DNA of 5,062 nucleotides, from positions 1-5,062 of the forward strand of contig JAITCS010000204.1 in assembly GCA_031282935.1 (NCBI GenBank), read 5' to 3'. A program made the position numbers and the translations under genes. Positions 1 through 4,281 of this stretch are shown here, in pieces (position 1 is the stretch's first letter; the number at the start of each line of letters is the position of its first letter). The stretch comes from Cellulomonadaceae bacterium. GTDB lineage: Bacteria; Actinomycetota; Actinomycetes; Actinomycetales; Cellulomonadaceae. The notes beneath the pieces are model-generated. The model saw only the letters and a program-made list of their open reading frames with translations. It did not search any database and was not told the origin of the DNA.

Positions 1-81
1 AAAACTGATCAACTTCATATCGTGACCCCGACCCGCCCGCCGACGCCCGTAGAACGCGGCATCCTCCTCGCCGCAAGCTAA
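1..81 (+). CDS. 3' end of an unrecognised gene (partial, 5' end outside window)
   Basis: Frame 1 is open from the window edge to a TAA stop at 79-81, giving 26 residues that end in ...PVERGILLAAS. The other two forward frames hit TGA within the first 25 bases. From about codon 8 onward most third positions are G or C, which is what a coding frame in this genome should look like, compared with the mixed composition just after the stop. I do not recognise the protein, and the tail is too short to assign a family. The gene would converge on nagZ. The competing reading is a minus-strand gene starting with ATG at 18-16 (MKLISF...) and leaving the window; that ATG has no well-placed Shine-Dalgarno. 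The plus-strand reading is preferred only on composition and openness. Confidence 0.35.
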   Translation, partial: KTDQLHIVTPTRPPTPVERGILLAAS

Positions 82-87
82 CACTTT

Positions 88-147
88 CGCGGGCAATTCC
101 TAATCTGAGGCATCGAAACCCCACGCGGGCAAATTGACATGAGGCAT
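88..147. repeat. Two-copy split direct repeat upstream of and into a promoter
   Basis: The 9-mer CGCGGGCAA occurs at 88-96 and 124-132, and the 8-mer TGAGGCAT at 106-113 and 140-147. Each copy therefore has the same two blocks in the same order, separated by 9 bases in the first copy and 7 in the second, with copies about 35 bases apart. The -35 hexamer TTGACA (134-139) lies between the two blocks of the second copy. This could be an old tandem duplication that has drifted, or a pair of binding sites for a regulator of the rightward promoter. The blocks do not match an operator I know. Confidence 0.55.
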
Positions 148-160
148 TACGTCCTATAAT
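134..160 (+). promoter_or_regulatory. Consensus sigma-70/SigA-type promoter reading rightward
   Basis: TTGACA at 134-139 and TATAAT at 155-160 both match the vegetative consensus exactly. The spacer is 15 bases, shorter than the usual 16-18, which may weaken it or make it dependent on an activator. Transcription would start near 166-168. No protein-coding gene follows on this strand before the converging nagZ, so a product would most likely be a non-coding or antisense RNA. Two perfect hexamers in a moderately GC-rich genome are unlikely by chance but not proof of activity. Confidence 0.45.
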
Positions 161-166
161 CGCAGC

Positions 167-395
167 ACGGCGCTTGTAGTAACTCCAAGTGCGTCTGGGA
201 AGGTCTTCTGTATAATTCCGGGTCCCGTTTTCTTCGTTCGGTTTGCTGTTTTGTAAGGCGCGGATTGACGACACTTCTACCCCCAGCGTGTGTCAAGGCG
301 CAGGAGATCCCCCACTGGGGCGCTATAGGTATAGATTTGGCACTCTCGGGGGAAGCTTTCTTTGATAATAACCTCAGTGCTGCTGGGGAGATTTT
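167..395 (+). ncRNA. Candidate small RNA with two C-rich-loop hairpins (speculative)
   Basis: This fills the 317-base gap between the stop at 81 and the end of nagZ, where no credible reading frame exists. It begins at the start point predicted from the promoter at 134-160 and ends at the hairpin plus ATTTT at 372-395. Inside, TTGAC (265-269) and ACAC (271-274) pair with GTGT (288-291) and GTCAA (292-296), with G270 bulged, making a 9-bp stem with a 13-base loop containing CCCCC. A second, weaker fold at 298-323 pairs GCGC with GCGC around a loop holding another CCCCC run. Two successive hairpins with C-rich loops recall the actinobacterial 6C RNA (B11 in Mycobacterium), whose loops pair with G-rich ribosome binding sites. 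The second stem is poor and each loop has five C's rather than six, so the family match is not established. Confidence 0.25.
372..395 (+). terminator. Weak rho-independent terminator-like hairpin
   Basis: CCTCAG (372-377) pairs with CTGGGG (383-388) through one G-U wobble around the loop TGCTG, followed on the plus strand by AGATTTT. It sits just past the nagZ stop codon (399-401), so it could end a rightward transcript before it runs antisense into nagZ. Read on the minus strand the wobble becomes a C-A mismatch, although a TTATTAT stretch follows, so it is a poorer terminator for nagZ. Confidence 0.3.
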
Positions 396-398
396 GGA

Positions 399-1544
399 TT
401 AGCGATTTGCTGATTCGATATTGGAGTGTGCCTTTTGGATGCGGGCAAGACTTTCGTCTATACGAGCTTCAGTGAGCCGCCCGCTGGCCACTGCGTCCAT
501 AACGCCTTGGTGAGCATCAGCGAAGTTCTCTGGCATCAGAATAATATCGGCTCCAGCTTCAAGAGCTTTGACGGCGGCCTCGCCACTCGAATAATTGTCC
601 GCGATTGCTTTCATGTTCATTGCATCGGTAATAATAACACCGTCAAACCCCAGTTGTTTTCTTAAAACATCAGTCAAAAGGGTGTGAGAAAGGGTGGCAG
701 GCAGCCCATCATCGGTGATATGCGGCGTTGCAATATGACCAACCATAACCATGTCACTGCCAGCGTCAATGCCAGCCTTGAAAGGCACCAATTCAATATC
801 ATGCAATTGCGCCAAAGTTTTCTTTGAAACCGCTAATTGTTTGTGGCTATCCTCACCGGTATCACCGTGCCCAGGGAAGTGCTTAATGGCGATACCAACC
901 CCCGCATCGCGGAACCCGGAAACAGCGCTGGCCACCATTTTCGCGGCGATTTCAGGATCATGACTAAAAGCTCGCGTTCCGATAACGGTATTATCTGGAT
1001 TGGTAAAAACATCAGCTACCGGAGCATAATTTAGGTTGAAGCCGTGATCTTTGAGATACCCACCGATTTGTTGCCCCACCTCGTAGGCTTTACTTTCATC
1101 GCCGCTAGCCCCGATTTCAGCCATGGCCGGGAATGTGGGCACGTCTATTTGCTCCGCGTTCCCAATGCGAGCAACGCGACCGCCTTCTTCGTCTATGGAC
1201 GTAAAGAAAGGCAATTTCGCTTCCTGGCGAAAACCGGATAGCAACCCGGAAACCTGCTCGCTATTAACCACATTTCGGCCGAAAAGCACCACGCCGCCCA
1301 CAGGATACTCCGCGAAACCGCGCGCCACCTCGGGGGTGTAGTCAAGCACCAGATTGTCCTTGTTTTCATGCAATGCCACGCTGCCCGGCTGCGGATTGTC
1401 GGTAATTCCCCAGTTGATTTCCGAGCCCTCACCCGCTCGAACGGCAGAGCGTACCGCCTCGGGAGTGACGATAAACAGTTGGGAGACCTTGTCTTTGAGC
1501 GGCAACTCGCCGAACGGCATGGCGGAAATGGCAGCATTACTCAC
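399..1544 (-). CDS. nagZ: Beta-N-acetylhexosaminidase, glycoside hydrolase family 3 (NagZ type)
   Basis: A 381-residue GH3 enzyme of the NagZ group, which removes non-reducing N-acetylglucosamine from muropeptides or related amino sugars with retention of configuration. Visible motifs: IDEEGGRVARI (117-127) lining the substrate pocket; GTRAF (189-193); the hallmark KHFPGHGDTGEDSH (221-234), whose Asp232-His234 pair is the family's acid/base dyad; and ITDAM with Asp307 as predicted nucleophile. It spans one complete TIM-barrel domain, a normal length for single-domain NagZ. The N-terminus has no signal peptide or lipobox, so a cytoplasmic peptidoglycan-recycling role is inferred. The start is GTG (1544-1542), supported by AAGG seven bases upstream; an ATG at codon 9 has no ribosome binding site. 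It is transcribed divergently from the stress-protein gene and appears to stand alone. Third positions are noticeably more AT-rich than in opcA and pgl. Confidence 0.95.
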   Translation of the reverse strand: MSNAAISAMPFGELPLKDKVSQLFIVTPEAVRSAVRAGEGSEINWGITDNPQPGSVALHENKDNLVLDYTPEVARGFAEYPVGGVVLFGRNVVNSEQVSGLLSGFRQEAKLPFFTSIDEEGGRVARIGNAEQIDVPTFPAMAEIGASGDESKAYEVGQQIGGYLKDHGFNLNYAPVADVFTNPDNTVIGTRAFSHDPEIAAKMVASAVSGFRDAGVGIAIKHFPGHGDTGEDSHKQLAVSKKTLAQLHDIELVPFKAGIDAGSDMVMVGHIATPHITDDGLPATLSHTLLTDVLRKQLGFDGVIITDAMNMKAIADNYSSGEAAVKALEAGADIILMPENFADAHQGVMDAVASGRLTEARIDESLARIQKAHSNIESANR

Positions 1545-1551
1545 AGCTAAA

Positions 1552-1555
1552 CCTT
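1552..1555 (-). promoter_or_regulatory. Ribosome binding site of nagZ
   Basis: On the minus strand AAGG lies seven bases before a GTG codon (1544-1542). This decides the GTG start over the internal ATG at 1520-1518, whose upstream sequence is not purine-rich. Confidence 0.5.
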
Positions 1556-1584
1556 AGCAGGAAACCCAGTGCAGTGGGCGGTGA

Positions 1585-1613
1585 ATACCCAGCCGCGCTA
1601 GAGAGCTGGGGAT
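1585..1613. promoter_or_regulatory. Inverted repeat in the nagZ leader
   Basis: CCCAGC (1588-1593) and GCTGGG (1605-1610) are perfect inverted copies. They extend outward past one mismatch to AT (1585-1586 and 1612-1613), with an 11-base loop. It lies about 40-70 bases upstream of the nagZ start and could be a hairpin in its 5' leader or a repressor site. No T-run follows, so a terminator is unlikely. Confidence 0.35.
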
Positions 1614-1721
1614 TGGATTGAGTCGCAGCAGACGGGCCGTACTTTAGATTGGCGGGGCTTTGAAAGGGATTGCGAGATGCAAAGCTTACAGTGTAGCGCA
1701 CACCACAAATTATCGCCACAA

Positions 1722-1740
1722 TGTCGCGCCACGGGCGACA
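1722..1740. promoter_or_regulatory. Inverted repeat TGTCGC-N7-GCGACA
   Basis: The two six-base arms (1722-1727 and 1735-1740) are perfect inverted copies around GCCACGG. The half-site spacing fits a dimeric regulator, placed between two divergent genes. It does not match the SOS box, the CIRCE element, a DtxR box or the GlxR/CRP site. As RNA the arms could also fold into an 8-bp stem with a bulge, so an RNA role is possible. Confidence 0.4.
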
Positions 1741-1866
1741 GCGGCGAGGCCGCCACGCCGTCGGGCAGTTTTATTTCGGACAACAAAAGCGCAGGTGAGA
1801 GCGCATAAGGCGCCGGAGGTCGCCCAAGTCACAACAATTTGGGGGTGCAAAGTTGGCGCAATCTGG

Positions 1867-1877
1867 TCTAGGCTAGA
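1867..1877. promoter_or_regulatory. Short palindrome TCTAG-G-CTAGA near the likely stress-gene promoter
   Basis: A perfect 5-1-5 palindrome lies about 70-80 bases upstream of the stress-protein ATG. It overlaps the TAGGCT and CTAGAT hexamers that are the best -10 candidates. It may be a small operator or simply a consequence of an actinobacterial -10 of the TAGGCT kind. The -35 is not clear. Confidence 0.25.
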
Positions 1878-1948
1878 TGGTGGCTCAACTGGCGGACATC
1901 GTTCGCTCCGGGCCCGTTTTATCCGCTAAACAAAGGATGATATTTCTG

Positions 1949-2755
1949 ATGGCACACGAACATGTAGTAGCACTGTTTGATACCGAAGACGCTGCGCACA
2001 CCGCAGCCTCGAACCTCGGAACCGCTGGTTTCGATGATGTGTCTGTTGTAAGCGCTAATACTGTTGGCGACGCCGCCACGGTAAAGGAGCCCGGTTTCTG
2101 GAAGAAACTTTTCGGCAAGACTGTTGAAGAGTATGAAGCCAAGGTTTATGCACACAACGTTGCTAAGGGTGGCGCTGTTGTTGCTGTTCACGCTGAGCCA
2201 GCAAACGTCCACAAGGTAGCCGGTTTGTTGGCTGCCCACAAGGCCGTTGACCTAAAGGCCCGCGCCGTTGATGACGCGATTTTGAGCCCGAAGGCTGCCG
2301 CGACCGTTAAGGAAGAGGTTGTTGCCGTACCGGTTGCTCCGGTTGGCGAGCGCCTCGACAAGGATGCTGTTCTCAAGTTGGCCGCTGAGTCCATTGACGT
2401 GGGCAAGAAGGTTGTTGAGACCGGCACCACTCGTCTGCGCCGCTACGTAGTAGAGACCCCAGTTGAGAAGTCCATCAACCTGCATGAGGAACATGCCAAG
2501 GTTTGGAAGCGCGCCATTGACGAGCCTGCATCGCTAGCCGATGTGGACTGGGATGACGCCACCATTGAGGTTCGCGAAACCGCTGAGATCCCGTTTGAGT
2601 CCAAGTCCGTTCGCTATGTTGGCGAGGTCGGCTTGCAGACCTACGGCGAAGACCACACCGCTACCGTACACGACACTGTACGCAGCGAGAAGGTTGATGT
2701 TGAGGAGATCAAGGCTAAGGATATCGCCTTGCCTGCTGGCTGGACCGAGAACTAG
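1949..2755 (+). CDS. Two-domain general stress protein with C-terminal DUF2382 (YsnF/AvaK-like)
   Basis: A 268-residue soluble protein with no signal peptide or membrane segment. Residues 1-104 resemble the YflT/general-stress-17M domain: a beta strand (VVALF), a helix (DTEDAAHTAASNLGTAGF), the strand VSVVSAN, then FWKKLFG and a GGAVVAVHAE strand followed by a helix. An Ala/Val-rich linker spans about 105-140. Residues 141-253 fit DUF2382, with SIDVGKKVVETGTTRLRRYV, VVETPVEKSINL, EHAKVWKRAI and a closing HDTVRSEKVDVEE. Such proteins are linked to stress responses, but their biochemical role is unknown. The ATG at 1949 is chosen because AAAGGA (1932-1937) lies 11 bases upstream; longer starts at 1877 or 1937 would add residues outside the domain or overlap that site. 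Many GTT and GCT codons hint at high expression. It is followed by a strong terminator and is probably monocistronic. Confidence 0.88.
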   Translation: MAHEHVVALFDTEDAAHTAASNLGTAGFDDVSVVSANTVGDAATVKEPGFWKKLFGKTVEEYEAKVYAHNVAKGGAVVAVHAEPANVHKVAGLLAAHKAVDLKARAVDDAILSPKAAATVKEEVVAVPVAPVGERLDKDAVLKLAAESIDVGKKVVETGTTRLRRYVVETPVEKSINLHEEHAKVWKRAIDEPASLADVDWDDATIEVRETAEIPFESKSVRYVGEVGLQTYGEDHTATVHDTVRSEKVDVEEIKAKDIALPAGWTEN

Positions 2756-2780
2756 TCTGCGCTTAGGCTGATACTGCCGC

Positions 2781-2795
2781 GACCGTAACACGGTC
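2781..2795 (+). other. Small hairpin in the 3' trailer of the stress-protein gene
   Basis: GACCGT (2781-2786) and ACGGTC (2790-2795) form a perfect 6-bp stem with the three-base loop AAC, 26 bases after the stop codon. No T-run follows. It may protect the 3' end or be incidental. Confidence 0.35.
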
Positions 2796-2823
2796 AGGGT
2801 AATCATCAGATAACAACGCACTA

Positions 2824-2862
2824 AAAGCGCCCTGCCTGGTTAATTCCAGTGCAGGGCGCTTT
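2824..2862 (+). terminator. Strong rho-independent terminator of the stress-protein gene
   Basis: AAAGCGCCCTGC (2824-2835) pairs perfectly with GCAGGGCGCTTT (2851-2862). The stem continues with CTGG (2836-2839) and CCAG (2846-2849) past one bulged T, giving 16 bp and the loop TTAATT. The distal arm ends in TTT and T-rich sequence follows (ACTTATAATGTTTAGTTTT). The A-run on the left side could let it work on the minus strand too. It lies about 70 bases after the stop and separates the gene from the downstream acetyltransferase. Confidence 0.85.
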
Positions 2863-2865
2863 ACT

Positions 2866-2871
2866 TATAAT
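2866..2871 (+). promoter_or_regulatory. Probable -10 element for the GNAT gene
   Basis: A perfect TATAAT starts four bases after the terminator stem. Transcription would begin near 2878, about 30 bases before the GNAT start. The -35 is weak: TTCCAG (2844-2849) at a 16-base spacing lies inside the terminator loop and 3' arm. Because the terminator isolates this gene from the one before it, a promoter is needed here. Confidence 0.45.
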
Positions 2872-2896
2872 GTTTAGTTTTAATACGTTAATGCTT

Positions 2897-2900
2897 GGAG
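2897..2900 (+). promoter_or_regulatory. Ribosome binding site of the GNAT gene
   Basis: GGAG lies seven bases before the ATG at 2908-2910, at a standard spacing, and supports this start. Confidence 0.65.
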
Positions 2901-2907
2901 TTGCGCC

Positions 2908-3414
2908 ATGACCGACATGATTGTTCCATTAATGCACCTGGATTATCAGCCAGACCAGAAACTGATTGACGACGGTTTTGTTATTCGGCGGGCGCACATT
3001 GTTGACAAAAAGAAGATCCTTGATTTTGTTAGCGCTAACTTTAACCGTTCCGCGTCCTGGATGGCCGAAACTGAGATGGGTTTGCACCAGTCGCCGCCCA
3101 CCGTTTTCGTGGCTTCAAAGGGTCAACAGATCGTGGGGTTCTCGTGTTACAACACCACGGGCAAGGGGTTCTTTGGGCCGGTCGGTGTTGATCCCGCTTT
3201 CCGAGGCCTGAATCTTGGTAAAGAGTTATTGTTGGTGGGTTTGGATGGGCTCAAGAACGACGGCTACGCCTACGGGATAATCGGCTGGGTTTCGGGCACC
3301 AAGTTCTACGCCGACCAGTGTGGCGCCATTGAAATCCCCGGCTCCGAACCGCAGAACTCGATCTACGCCAACGTGCTTAGTCAGCGGGAGGTGCCCGTCG
3401 CTGCGGGGAGTTAG
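2908..3414 (+). CDS. GNAT family N-acetyltransferase
   Basis: A 168-residue single-domain GNAT protein, expected to move an acetyl group from acetyl-CoA to an amine; the substrate is unknown. The fold can be followed: FVIRRAHIVDKKKILDFV (24-41) is strand 1 and helix 1; TVFVASKGQQIVGFSCYN (65-82) is the central beta hairpin; FFGPVGVDPAFRGLNLGKEL (88-107) is motif A with the acetyl-CoA pyrophosphate loop RGLNLGK (99-105); and GIIGWVSGTKFYADQCGAIEI (123-143) is motif B with the FY...GA signature. The segment FFGPVGV...RGxxLG, then YAYGIIGWV, is typical of a GNAT subgroup found in Firmicutes and actinobacteria, as judged from memory. It starts at ATG after GGAG, is isolated from the upstream gene by a terminator, and converges on pgl. 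No signal peptide is visible, so it is probably cytosolic. Confidence 0.88.
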   Translation: MTDMIVPLMHLDYQPDQKLIDDGFVIRRAHIVDKKKILDFVSANFNRSASWMAETEMGLHQSPPTVFVASKGQQIVGFSCYNTTGKGFFGPVGVDPAFRGLNLGKELLLVGLDGLKNDGYAYGIIGWVSGTKFYADQCGAIEIPGSEPQNSIYANVLSQREVPVAAGS

Positions 3415-3420
3415 TTAGGT

Positions 3421-3504
3421 TCCGGGGTTTCGACAGGCTCAACCGCCGGATAGGGGTTTCGACAGGCGGGCGCGGGGGGTTTCGACAGGCTCAACCACCG
3501 GATA
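3421..3504. repeat. Cluster of REP-like repeats (GGTTTCGACAGGCTCAACC type)
   Basis: There are two nearly complete 29-base copies at 3424-3452 and 3476-3504, identical except for one G/A difference (CCGCCGG versus CCACCGG). A truncated copy at 3453-3467 keeps only GGGGTTTCGACAGGC. A further TCAACCGCCG fragment at 3506-3515 may be another remnant. Closely related sequences are, from memory, dispersed many times in intergenic DNA of actinobacteria. The first copy with flanks can fold: TCCGGGGTT (3421-3429) pairs with AACC (3441-3444) and CCGGA (3446-3450) with one bulge. The cluster lies between the 3' ends of two converging genes, the usual site for REP elements, and could act as a transcript-end hairpin or a nucleoid or transposase target. 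Confidence 0.8.
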
Positions 3505-3522
3505 ATCAACCGCCGCCGGGGC

Positions 3523-4281
3523 CTACGGGGCGTCGGCGGCTGCGGTGTCTATCAGCCAGAGGGTGGCATCGCGCCCAGCGACCCCTGCGGCCGGAACATC
3601 ATCAACCGAACCGTCGGTGAGCGCCTCAGCCGTCCGCTCAGCCTTCTCGCCGCCAGCCACCACGAACCAAACCTGCCGCCCTGCGTTGAGGGCGTCCAAA
3701 GATAACGACACGCGCTCGGGCGGCGGTTTGGGGGAGTCGTGGACGGGCACCACAGAGGCCAGTGAGTTTAGAGCCGCCCTATCCCCGGGGAACAGCGAGG
3801 CGGTGTGGCCGTCGGGGCCCATGCCCAGCAGCACCACATCAAACACCGGTACTGGCTCGCCTGGCGCCGCGAACCCCGACAGGACGGCGGCATAATCGTC
3901 GGCAGCCTGCTCCACGGATTTGGACTTATCAGGGCCGGGGATGGCATGAATGTTGGTCTCGGGCAGCAGCCCCGCCTCGACCAGGGGGTCTAGCAACGCT
4001 TCGCGGGCCTGAGTTTCGTTGCGGTCGGCCTTGCCGGATTTCAGATACCGTTCATCGGCGAACCAAAAGTGCACCCCCGACCAGTCCACCGCGCCCACCA
4101 GCGGGCTCTGCAACGCAGCCGCAAGCAGCGCAATCCCAACCGTGCCGCCCGAAATCACGGTGTGTACCGGGCGCCGGATGGACTGGGTGTCAAGAATCCG
4201 CAGCAGCCACCGCGCCGCAGTCACCTCCGCCAGCACTGCGGCGTTCGGGTGGACGATCACCGCCCGATTGAGTGGGCTCAC
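3523..4281 (-). CDS. pgl: 6-phosphogluconolactonase
   Basis: A 252-residue cytosolic enzyme that hydrolyses 6-phospho-D-glucono-1,5-lactone to 6-phosphogluconate, the second step of the oxidative pentose-phosphate pathway. Family motifs are all present: TVISGGTVGI (41-50), the phosphate-binding glycine turn; HFWFADERYL (71-80); NETQAREALL (88-97); the signature LLGMGPDGHTASLFPG (151-166) with His159 in the GHTAS active-site segment; SPKPPPERVSLSLDAL (183-198); VVAGGEKA (207-214); and the C-terminal LWLID. Length is normal for the family. The start is GTG (4281-4279), overlapping the opcA TGA by four bases (GTGA), with AGGAGG seven bases upstream inside opcA, so translation is probably coupled. 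GC content is clearly higher than in the genes to the left. Older annotations call this gene devB. Confidence 0.95.
   Translation of the reverse strand: MSPLNRAVIVHPNAAVLAEVTAARWLLRILDTQSIRRPVHTVISGGTVGIALLAAALQSPLVGAVDWSGVHFWFADERYLKSGKADRNETQAREALLDPLVEAGLLPETNIHAIPGPDKSKSVEQAADDYAAVLSGFAAPGEPVPVFDVVLLGMGPDGHTASLFPGDRAALNSLASVVPVHDSPKPPPERVSLSLDALNAGRQVWFVVAGGEKAERTAEALTDGSVDDVPAAGVAGRDATLWLIDTAAADAP

Larger units (their letters stand above)
1545..1948. other. Divergent intergenic region between nagZ and the stress-protein gene
   Basis: This 404-base gap must contain the promoters of both flanking genes, but I see no convincing -35/-10 pair for either. A possible rightward -10 is TAGGCT (1869-1874) or CTAGAT (1873-1878), with TTGGCG at 1853-1858 as a badly spaced -35. 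The region holds several inverted repeats, listed separately, an 8-base palindrome CGGGCCCG at 1909-1916, and a small GCGGC/GCCGC hairpin at 1741-1753. No reading frame here looks coding: the longest ones have no family resemblance and no ribosome binding site. Confidence 0.6.

Noticed and set aside
15..62. Minus-strand 15-codon frame starting at ATG 62-60 with AGGAGG directly before it, as a leader peptide
   Set aside because: The Shine-Dalgarno touches the start codon with no spacing, the residues (Gly, Val and Arg rich) are uninformative, and the plus strand frame here looks more like coding sequence.
211..216. Second TATAAT as another rightward promoter
   Set aside because: No -35-like hexamer at 16-18 bases upstream and no proper extended -10 (the TG is directly adjacent).
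337..363. TTGGCACTC resembling the left half of a CIRCE (HrcA) heat-shock operator
   Set aside because: After nine bases the right half should be GAGTGCTAA, but GCTTTCTTT is present, matching at only about four of nine positions. No heat-shock gene follows.
162..383. GCAGCAC (162-168) complementary to GTGCTGC (377-383), as a closing stem of a 6S/Ms1-like RNA
   Set aside because: The 7-bp match does not extend, part of it lies before the predicted transcription start, and a match of this length is expected by chance in a region this size.
426..1557. Plus-strand and alternative minus-strand reading frames inside nagZ
   Set aside because: They are shadows of nagZ, which has full GH3 motifs in its own frame; none has a recognisable domain or ribosome binding site.
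1660..1929. 89-codon plus-strand frame upstream of the stress gene
   Set aside because: Arg/Ala-rich translation without family resemblance, no ribosome binding site, and it runs through the inverted repeats and likely promoter of the next gene.
1877..1948. Longer N-terminus of the stress protein from ATG 1877
   Set aside because: The added 24 residues have no match to the domain, the ATG lacks a ribosome binding site, and AAAGGA sits just ahead of the ATG at 1949.
3424..3504. CRISPR array
   Set aside because: The repeats are adjacent or nearly so, without uniform unique spacers, and match the REP-like family.
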